Shown here: positions 43,236-48,351 of the stretch, in pieces | How the letters are laid out: each line of letters opens with the position of its first letter | How positions within the stretch are numbered: the first letter of the stretch is position 1 | NCBI GenBank assembly: GCA_045805805.1 | Contig: JBJMKO010000010.1 | Span: 1-48,351 of the forward strand | Length of the DNA: 48,351 bases | Source of the DNA: VRUE01 sp045805805 | GTDB lineage: Bacteria > Actinomycetota > Thermoleophilia > Solirubrobacterales > 70-9 | Direction of reading: 5' to 3' | Made by a program: the position numbers and the translations under genes | Notes under the pieces: generated by a model | Database searches by the model: none | What the model was told of the DNA's origin: nothing | The model's input: only the letters and a program-made list of their open reading frames with translations

Positions 43236-44298
43236 GGACCCTTCGAAAGTCGTCCGCATCGGGCTGCTCGGTCGCGGCACGGTCGGTGGTGCCTTCGCTG
43301 AGCTGGTCGCCGCCCGCGCCGACGCGGTCGAGGCCGCGACCGGGCGCCGTCCCGAGATCTCCGGGGTGCTCACCCGCGAGGAGGGCGACTTCGGCGCGAT
43401 CCTCGCGGGCTCCGATCTGATCGTCGAGCTGATCGGGGGCACCGACCCGGCGCGGGGCTACGTGCTCGACGCGCTGCGCGCCGGGCGCCCGGTCGTCACC
43501 GCCAACAAGCAGCTTCTCGCCCAGCACGGGGAGGAGCTCTTCGACGTCGCCCGCGAGGCCGGCGTGCAGCTGCGCTTCGAGGCCGCGGTCGCCGGCGTGA
43601 TCCCGATCGTGCGGGCGATCCAGGAGAGCTTCGGCGTTACCGAGATCTCCAAGGTCTTCGGCATCGTCAACGGGACGACCAACTTCATCCTCACCGAGAT
43701 GGCCGCCAGCGGCGCCCCCTACGAGGAGGTGCTCTCCCGCGCCCAGGAGCTCGGCTACGCCGAGGCCGATCCGACCGACGACGTCAACGGCGCCGACGCG
43801 GCGGCGAAGATGGCGATCCTCGCCCGCCTCGCCTTTCATACCCCGGTGACGCTGGACTGCGTCTCCTACGAGGGGATCGAGCAGATCGAACCGGGCGACC
43901 TTGCCTACGCGAAGGAGCTCGGCCTCTCGCTGAAGCTGCTCGGGGTCGCCGAGCGCCGCGAGGGCGGGATCAGCGTGCGCGTCTTTCCCTGCTTCCTCTA
44001 CCCCGGCCATCCGCTGGCGCCGGTCGAGGGCCCGTTCAACGCGGTGATGGTCGAGGCGCCGGAGATCACCGAGGTGACGATGTCGGGCCCGGGCGCCGGG
44101 GGGTCCAGACCGCCTCGGCGGTGCTCGGCGACGTCGTCTCGATCCTCAGTGGCGACGCGCCCGTGCACGAGACCCGCGAGCAACTGCCGATCGTCACCGA
44201 CGTCGCCTCGTCGTTCTACCTCCACCTGGCGGTGGCCGACCGCCCCGGCGTGCTCGCCCAGATCGCCCAGGTGCTGGGCGACAAGGAGGTCTCGGTGA
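43228..44298 (+). CDS. hom: Homoserine dehydrogenase, main part (frame broken near 44100)
   Basis: Homoserine dehydrogenase reduces aspartate semialdehyde to homoserine. The NAD-binding start is IGLLGRGTVGGAFAELVAAR; later LIVELIGGTDPARGYVLDAL, VVTANKQLLAQHG, AVAGVIPIVRAI, VFGIVNGTTNFILTEM, and GYAEADPTDDVNGADAAAKM follow. After about residue 288 (MSGPGAGG) the frame runs into unrelated Arg/Ser-rich sequence up to 44298. The proper C-terminal part continues in another frame from about 44104. A run of six G at 44098-44103 is where one G is missing. This may be a sequencing or assembly error, a real mutation or programmed shifting. The start overlaps lysA by 8 bases. Confidence 0.9.
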   Translation: MSEDPSKVVRIGLLGRGTVGGAFAELVAARADAVEAATGRRPEISGVLTREEGDFGAILAGSDLIVELIGGTDPARGYVLDALRAGRPVVTANKQLLAQHGEELFDVAREAGVQLRFEAAVAGVIPIVRAIQESFGVTEISKVFGIVNGTTNFILTEMAASGAPYEEVLSRAQELGYAEADPTDDVNGADAAAKMAILARLAFHTPVTLDCVSYEGIEQIEPGDLAYAKELGLSLKLLGVAERREGGISVRVFPCFLYPGHPLAPVEGPFNAVMVEAPEITEVTMSGPGAGGSRPPRRCSATSSRSSVATRPCTRPASNCRSSPTSPRRSTSTWRWPTAPACSPRSPRCWATRRSR

Positions 44299-44462
44299 AG
44301 AGCGTCGTGCAGAGCGGCGCCGGCGACGACGCCCGCCTGGTGATGGTCGTCCACGAGTGCCTGGAGTCGCGCTTCTCGGAAGCGCTCGAGGCGATCGACG
44401 AGCTCGGCGTCCTGCGTGCGCCGTCGCGGGCGATCAGAGTGATCGAAGAGGAGTTCGTTTGA
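44121..44462 (+). CDS. hom: Homoserine dehydrogenase, C-terminal ACT part after the frameshift
   Basis: This frame encodes the missing end of homoserine dehydrogenase: VLGDVVSILSGDAPVHETREQLPIVTDVASSFYLHLAVADRPGVLAQIAQVLGDKEVSVKSVVQSG, an ACT domain that in this family mediates threonine feedback inhibition. Joined to the main part with one extra base at the G-run, the protein is about 411 aa, the normal length. Position 44121 is merely the first start-like codon; the homologous sequence begins a few codons earlier near 44104. Its stop overlaps the thrC start as TTGA. Confidence 0.88.
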   Translation: MLGDVVSILSGDAPVHETREQLPIVTDVASSFYLHLAVADRPGVLAQIAQVLGDKEVSVKSVVQSGAGDDARLVMVVHECLESRFSEALEAIDELGVLRAPSRAIRVIEEEFV

Positions 44463-45496
44463 GCCCTGCTCCCCTGATCGAGAGATACAGGGAGCGCCTC
44501 TCGCTGGAGCCCGGGGACCCGGTGGTGACCCTGAACGAGGGATCGACGCCGCTGGTCGAGGCGCCGCGGCTCTCCGAGCGCCTCGGCGTGCGGGCCTACC
44601 TCAAGTTCGAGGGCGCGAACCCGACCGGCAGCTTCAAGGACCGCGGGATGACGGTCGCCGTCTCGCGGGCGAAGGGCAGGGGGGCTGAGGCGGTGATCTG
44701 CGCCTCGACCGGCAACACCGCCGCCAGCGCCGCCGCCTACGCGGCGCGGGCGGGCCTGCGCGGGGCGGTGATCGTGCCGGAGGGCAAGATCGCGATCGGC
44801 AAGCTGGCTCAGGCGCTGATGCACGGGGCGCGGGTGGTTGCCCTGCAGGGCAACTTCGACGACGCCCTGCGGATCGTCCGCGAGCTCGCCCACAGACACC
44901 CGATCGAGCTTGTCAACTCGGTCAACCCGCACCGGATCGAAGGCCAGAAGACAGCGGCGTTCGAGGTGATCGAGGAGCTGGGCGAGGCCCCCGGCGCCCT
45001 GGCGATCCCGGTCGGCAACGCCGGCAACGTCACCGCCTACTGGCGCGGCTTCCAAGAGGCGGGCACGGCGCCGATCCTCTATGGCTTCCAGGCCGAGGGG
45101 GCGGCGCCGCTCGTCCACGGCGAGCCGGTCGCCAATCCCGAGACCGTCGCCTCGGCGATCCGGATCGGCAACCCGGCCCGCTGGGAGGAGGCGATGGCGG
45201 CCTTCACCGCCTCGCGCGGCCGGGTCGCCTCGGTATCCGACGAGCAGATCCTCGACGCCTACCGCTGGCTCGCCGCCGGCGAGGGCGTCTTCTGCGAGCC
45301 GGCCTCGGCGGCCTCGGTAGCCGGCCTGCTCGCCCACGGCCTGCCCACGGTCGAGGACGCCCCGCCGCCCGAGTCGGTCGTCTGCGTCCTCACCGGCCAC
45401 GGCCTCAAGGATCCCGACACCGCGCTCTCCAAGGCGCCGGCGGTGATCAACTGCGAGAACGATCTGGGCGCCGTGGAGCAGGCGGTATTCGAGTGA
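44459..45496 (+). CDS. thrC: Threonine synthase
   Basis: The 345-aa PLP enzyme converts O-phosphohomoserine to threonine. The early segment is LNEGSTPLVEAPRLSERLGVRAYLKFEGANPTGSFKDRGM, where K60 binds PLP. Next are ICASTGNTAASAAAYAARAGLRG (PLP phosphate loop) and IPVGNAGNVTAYWRGF. The late motif EPASAASVAGLLAH and CVLTGHGLKDPD are also typical. The length fits the short (class with about 350 aa) threonine synthases. It starts at TTG 44459, overlapping the hom stop (TTGA). A toxin-antitoxin-like pair separates it from thrB. Confidence 0.96.
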   Translation: MSPAPLIERYRERLSLEPGDPVVTLNEGSTPLVEAPRLSERLGVRAYLKFEGANPTGSFKDRGMTVAVSRAKGRGAEAVICASTGNTAASAAAYAARAGLRGAVIVPEGKIAIGKLAQALMHGARVVALQGNFDDALRIVRELAHRHPIELVNSVNPHRIEGQKTAAFEVIEELGEAPGALAIPVGNAGNVTAYWRGFQEAGTAPILYGFQAEGAAPLVHGEPVANPETVASAIRIGNPARWEEAMAAFTASRGRVASVSDEQILDAYRWLAAGEGVFCEPASAASVAGLLAHGLPTVEDAPPPESVVCVLTGHGLKDPDTALSKAPAVINCENDLGAVEQAVFE

Positions 45497-45547
45497 TTCG
45501 CCGCACCGCAGGGGGGAGAGTTTCTTTCGCTACGTCCTTAGCTGGCC

Positions 45548-45760
45548 GTGCGATTCTCGCGGCATGCCAAGAACTGGGCGCGCAGTCGTCGGTTCGACGT
45601 GACTGACGCGGAGCATGTCATTGCAAACCCAGTCCACGTAGATCAAGACGAGACGGGGAAGAAGCGCTATACCGGAGAAGTTCGGGGTTATCGAGTTCGG
45701 GTTGTGGTGGCGCTTGACGATCCAGGGCTGATCGTCACAATTCACAGGAGGAGACGTTGA
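45548..45760 (+). CDS. DUF4258-like small protein, probable RelE-fold toxin
   Basis: 70 aa: MRFSRHAKNWARSRRFDVTDAEHVIANP, then a strand-rich KKRYTGEVRGYRVRVVVALDDPGLIVTIHRRRR. The FSRHAKxRxxxRxxxxxE start and the beta end match DUF4258-type proteins, related to RelE-like toxins. The basic composition and the DUF2283-like partner that follows with overlapping stop/start support a toxin-antitoxin-like module. Codon use appears less GC-rich than the flanking thr genes (codons such as GCA, GTA, ATA). It begins at GTG 45548, 51 bases after thrC. Confidence 0.75.
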   Translation: MRFSRHAKNWARSRRFDVTDAEHVIANPVHVDQDETGKKRYTGEVRGYRVRVVVALDDPGLIVTIHRRRR

Positions 45761-46050
45761 TGTGGGCCGACTATGACAGCGAGGCAGATGCACTCTCAAT
45801 AGAGCTGCGCCGCGTGAAGCGTTTCGACTACGGGGATCAGGTCGATGACGACTACTGCAATGTCGGCATTGTCGGAGGTCGCGTCGTCGCCATAGAGCTG
45901 CTCAACCCGGCCGATCATCTCGGTCTTCTAAGTCTCGCGGCCAGTCGCTACGAGCTTGACGCGCCAGCGTTGGTCGCTGCCGCCAAAGCTGCATTGGCGG
46001 CGCCAGATCGACTTGTCTCGCTGAAAGTCGCTGAGCGCGTAGCGGCCTGA
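45760..46050 (+). CDS. DUF2283 family protein, probable antitoxin
   Basis: 96 aa. The start MWADYDSEADALSIELRRVKRFDYGDQVDDDYCNVGIVGGRVVAIELLNP matches DUF2283 (the Y-D-x-E-A-D-x-L-x-I pattern and the strand V-x-I-E-x-L). DUF2283 proteins are frequently paired with DUF4258 toxins. The ATG overlaps the toxin stop as TGATG, and AGGAGGAG (45746-45753) lies 6 bases upstream. thrB follows after 27 bases. The pair lies inside the thrC-thrB interval in the same orientation. Confidence 0.8.
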   Translation: MWADYDSEADALSIELRRVKRFDYGDQVDDDYCNVGIVGGRVVAIELLNPADHLGLLSLAASRYELDAPALVAAAKAALAAPDRLVSLKVAERVAA

Positions 46051-46077
46051 GCGCCCAACCTGTAGAACGTTCTTCTC

Positions 46078-46962
46078 GTGACCGCCCGCCGCAGGCTCGT
46101 CCGCGTTCCAGCCTCATCGGCCAACCTTGGGCCCGGTTACGACGTGCTGGCCGCCGCGGTCTCGTTGTTCCTCGATCTGGAAGTGGAGGAGACGGGGGAG
46201 TTCTCCTTTGACCCGGGCGGGCTCGACGTCTCGACTGGCCGCGACAACCTGATCGTGCGGGCCTTCGAGAGCTTGCACTCGGCCGACGGCATTGCCTTCC
46301 GCTTGCGCAGCGAGATCCCGCCGGCGCGTGGCCTCGGCAGCAGCGCCGCCGCAATCGTCGCCGGCCTCTTCGCCGCTGACCATCTTTTCGAGCTGGCACT
46401 TTCCAGGGAGGAGATGCTGGCGCGGGCGACCGCGCTGGAGGGGCATCCGGACAACGTTGCCGCGGCGATCTACGGCGGCTTCGTCATTTGCGGCACGGAG
46501 GAGGGGGGCGACACCCCGAGCGCGGCCCGCTTCGATCCGCCGAACGGCCTCGAGGGCATCGCCATGATCCCGGCCGAGGAGGTCTCGACCGAGCGCGCTC
46601 GTGAGGCGATTCCCGTCGAGGTTCCCCTTGCCGACGCCGTCGCCAACGTTTCCGCTGCATCGCGCCTCGTCCTCGGCCTGCAGACTGCCGACCTGGACCT
46701 GGTCGCCGCAGGCCTAGCCGACCGCATCCACCAGCCCCGCCGCCGCGAGCTCTACCCGCGCTCTATGGAGCTTGTCGACGGCGCCGTCGAGCTGGGCGCT
46801 TTGGGCGCGACGATCTCCGGCGCCGGCCCTACGGTCCTCGTCTGGACCACCTGGCAGGACGCCGGCAAGGTCGCCGAAGCTCTGGAGGACCGCTGCGCCG
46901 GCTGGGCCGAGGTCCGCCGGCTCCCTTTCAGCCCTCACGGCGCCGACGTTCCCGAGCTGTAG
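46078..46962 (+). CDS. thrB: Homoserine kinase
   Basis: ThrB phosphorylates homoserine with ATP. The 294-aa protein is a GHMP kinase: RVPASSANLGPGYDVLAAAVSLFLDLEV at the start, the ATP loop PPARGLGSSAAAIVAGLFAAD (about 82-102), ALEGHPDNVAAAIYGGF, and GALGATISGAGPTVLVWT near the end. GTG 46078 is the start; no ribosome-binding site is evident. It completes the threonine pathway with hom and thrC but is 581 bases from thrC because of the toxin-antitoxin-like pair. Confidence 0.95.
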   Translation: MTARRRLVRVPASSANLGPGYDVLAAAVSLFLDLEVEETGEFSFDPGGLDVSTGRDNLIVRAFESLHSADGIAFRLRSEIPPARGLGSSAAAIVAGLFAADHLFELALSREEMLARATALEGHPDNVAAAIYGGFVICGTEEGGDTPSAARFDPPNGLEGIAMIPAEEVSTERAREAIPVEVPLADAVANVSAASRLVLGLQTADLDLVAAGLADRIHQPRRRELYPRSMELVDGAVELGALGATISGAGPTVLVWTTWQDAGKVAEALEDRCAGWAEVRRLPFSPHGADVPEL

Positions 46963-47007
46963 CCGCGGCCGGGTAGGCTCGATGCAACGACCGACGGAAG
47001 GAGTGGG

Positions 47008-47382
47008 ATGGCTGAGGGATACACGATCAAGCACCGCGACGAGTTCGAGTCGATGGAGGGGTCGGGGGGCTCGACCTGGCGACTGGCGCGGAAGGCTCTG
47101 GGCACCTCGGCCTTCGGCTTCAACCTGGTCGAAATCGATCCCGGTGGGCAGATTCCAGAGCATGACGAGACGGGGAGCGGCCAGGTCGAGCTCTTCATCG
47201 TCCTCGAGGGCGACGCCGTGATACGCCTGGACGGGGCGGAGCACGATGCCCCGGCTGGAACCTTCGCCTCGATCGAGCCGGCGGCTACGCGCACGATCCT
47301 CAACCGCTCCGAGGCCGCCGTCACCGCTCTCCTGGTCGGCGTCCAGCCCAAGGGCGGCTACGAGCCGATGTCCTGGGCCTGA
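47008..47382 (+). CDS. Cupin domain protein
   Basis: 124 aa forming a single cupin barrel: GFNLVEIDPGGQIPEHDETGSGQVELFIVLEGDAVIRLDGAEHDAPAGTFASIEPAATRTILNRSEAAVTALLVGV. The G-x-x-x-x-H-x-H-x-x-x-E type metal motif is modified here (PEHDETGSGQVELF), leaving fewer clear ligands, so an enzymatic role is uncertain. GGAAGGAG precedes the ATG by 6 bases. A TAGGCT box at 46973-46978 may be its -10. Confidence 0.85.
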   Translation: MAEGYTIKHRDEFESMEGSGGSTWRLARKALGTSAFGFNLVEIDPGGQIPEHDETGSGQVELFIVLEGDAVIRLDGAEHDAPAGTFASIEPAATRTILNRSEAAVTALLVGVQPKGGYEPMSWA

Positions 47383-47388
47383 AACCAT

Positions 47389-47433
47389 AAACTGCATCAA
47401 CTTGTCCGCCAGGCGGACAAGCTGATGCAGTTT
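47389..47433. repeat. 45-bp hairpin, family E copy 2
   Basis: Arms 47389-47410 and 47412-47433 pair over 22 bases with one mismatch. The left arm starts AAACTGCATCAACTTGTCC and the centre is CGCC-A-GGCG. It shares AACTGCATCAACTT with 3414-3427. It starts 6 bases after the cupin stop and may act as a terminator, but no T-run follows. Confidence 0.7.
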
Positions 47434-47457
47434 GGTCGGATGGCGGGATTCGATGCT

Positions 47458-47510
47458 ATTTGCGGGAAAACGCAAATTTGTCGGACCAGCGGGGTCTGTA
47501 GCCCTATAAT
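47458..47510 (+). promoter_or_regulatory. Promoter region of the glutamate synthase gene
   Basis: TATAAT (47505-47510) is a perfect -10 box. An ATTTGCG-GGAAAA-CGCAAAT hairpin or operator (47458-47477) lies 27 bases upstream. No convincing -35 box is at 17 bases. The leader to GTG 47573 is about 55 bases and ends with GGGAGG 5 bases before the start, unlike the leaderless genes of the window. Confidence 0.45.
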
Positions 47511-47572
47511 TCTGCGACTTGTCAACCCGTCGCGCGCCCGCTCGGAGAAGGCGTGGAAACCGGGAGGTCAGC

Positions 47573-48351
47573 GTGTCTCATACCCAGTCCCGTGAGCTTC
47601 ACGGCGAGAGCCCTCTTCGCTACTCGCCAGAGCGTGCCTACCGGCCGCTCGTCTCGCCGCCCAGCGTCGAGGACAAGGATGCCTGCGCGATCTACGCCTC
47701 CGTGCGCAAGGACGCGACTCCGAGCCACGCGCCGATCGAGCTGGCGGTCCCGGCCCTGCAGAAGATGCTCCATCGCGCCGGCAACGTCGACGGCGAGGGA
47801 GATGGCTGCGGGCTGTTGCTCGACCTGCCACGAAAGATCTGGGCCGAGGAGGTCCGCTCTGGCGGCCACGACCCCTCGCTGACCCTCGACGATGCTTTCG
47901 CCGTCGCCCACATCTTCATCGAGCGCTCCCAGGACAAGGAGCGGATCCAGCACGACGCGCGCGAGCTGCTCGGCCGCGGGGGCTTTCGCATCCTCGCCGA
48001 GCGGATCGGCGTCGTCGACTCGCCGGCCCTTGGCCCGACCGCGCGTGAGGAGGAGCCTCATTTCTGGCAGCTCGCGGGACTCGTCGCCGACGCCCGCCGG
48101 CGCGACCGCGTCCTCTTCGATCTGCTGATCGAGCTCGAGCAGCGCCTCGACGTCCACGTCCCCTCCTTCTCGGCCACCACCTGCGTCTACAAGGTGATGG
48201 GCGCCCCCAAGGTGCTCGGCGAGTACTACCCCGACCTGCGCGACCCGCGCTTCGAGACGATCGGCTGCTTCGGCCACAACCGCTACTCGACCAACACCTG
48301 GCCCTCCTTCAAGCGGGTGCAGCCGTTCTCGGTGCTCGGCCACAACGGTGA
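47573..48351 (+). CDS. gltB: Glutamate synthase large subunit-type class II glutamine amidotransferase (3' truncated)
   Basis: The visible 259 residues are the glutamine amidotransferase (NTN) domain of a GltB-like protein: SVEDKDACAIYASVRKDATPSHAPIELAVPALQKMLHRAGNVDGEGDGCGLLLDLPRKIW. The Cys in DKDAC is the expected nucleophile after removal of the leader. The GCFGHNRYSTNTWPSFKRVQPFSVLGHNG motif at the window's end is characteristic. GltB transfers glutamine amide nitrogen to 2-oxoglutarate. The frame runs off the window, so the FMN synthase domains are not seen. GGGAGG lies 5 bases before GTG 47573. Confidence 0.9.
   Translation, partial: MSHTQSRELHGESPLRYSPERAYRPLVSPPSVEDKDACAIYASVRKDATPSHAPIELAVPALQKMLHRAGNVDGEGDGCGLLLDLPRKIWAEEVRSGGHDPSLTLDDAFAVAHIFIERSQDKERIQHDARELLGRGGFRILAERIGVVDSPALGPTAREEEPHFWQLAGLVADARRRDRVLFDLLIELEQRLDVHVPSFSATTCVYKVMGAPKVLGEYYPDLRDPRFETIGCFGHNRYSTNTWPSFKRVQPFSVLGHNG

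Noticed and set aside
44121..44462. The ACT-domain frame as a separate regulatory gene.
   Set aside because: It continues the homoserine dehydrogenase family sequence exactly where the main frame is lost at a G-run, so it is the same gene.

Overview
This is a GC-rich stretch of bacterial chromosome, most likely from an actinobacterium of the class Thermoleophilia (Solirubrobacterales or relatives). The secreted-protein leader at 34941 (RRPSPAFVISIIAL...) is a type I associate with that class. GTG and TTG starts are common, genes overlap by 4 or 8 bases, and several genes have a TAnnnT box 6-10 bases before the start codon, as in leaderless actinobacterial mRNAs. This placement is inference; the window has no rRNA. 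The only RNA gene I can support is tRNA-Thr(UGU). I see no insertion sequence, prophage or CRISPR array.

Layout. (1) 1-17.5 kb keeps an old gene order shared in part with Bacillus: clpC (5' truncated), disA, carD, ispD, ispF, cysS, rlmB, sigH. It is interrupted by an aldo/keto reductase, an MFS exporter, a DUF389 membrane protein with a coupled 48-aa peptide, a PHP-type histidinol phosphatase, an acyl-CoA synthetase, a coiled-coil protein and a secreted repeat protein. (2) 17.5-28.7 kb is mixed: a GNAT protein, tRNA-Thr, a SHOCT membrane protein, a ring-cleavage dioxygenase/maleylacetate reductase pair, a fused PlsC-GpsA lipid enzyme, an ECF sigma factor with a small membrane partner, DUF4383, a rhomboid protease with an N-terminal zinc finger, a BtuF-like protein and a CNNM/CBS protein. 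(3) 29.2-38.8 kb is rich in acyl-CoA catabolism: a 3-hydroxyacyl-CoA dehydrogenase, a heteromeric-type pair of acyl-CoA dehydrogenases, an F420-type LLM oxidoreductase and a third acyl-CoA dehydrogenase behind a palindromic operator. A three-gene overlapping operon (CWB2 protein, 83-aa protein, MBL hydrolase) lies among them. (4) 38.9-48.4 kb holds a cation diffusion facilitator, an M23 endopeptidase, the lysA-hom-thrC-thrB aspartate-family operon, a cupin and the start of a glutamate synthase large subunit. The hom frame is broken by one base, and a DUF4258/DUF2283 toxin-antitoxin-like pair sits between thrC and thrB.

The most unusual signal is not in the proteins. The window is seeded with fold-back (inverted-repeat) elements of several families. 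One family (28703-28858 and 29077-29222, in opposite orientation) can fold as a four-way junction: a long closing stem and three hairpins around an identical 33-base core. Its closing stem and hairpins differ in sequence between copies but keep pairing. A second family (2122-2236, 11841-11957, 38775-38890; 115-117 bp) shares inner arms with CTTTTTCG / CGAAAAAG-type pairing, and its 20-bp outer arms also change while pairing is kept. Others are 46-bp or shorter hairpins. Some lie inside reading frames (cysS and the CWB2 gene), and some supply the last codons and stop of neighbouring genes. The pattern suggests mobile or recurrently generated structured DNA/RNA elements.
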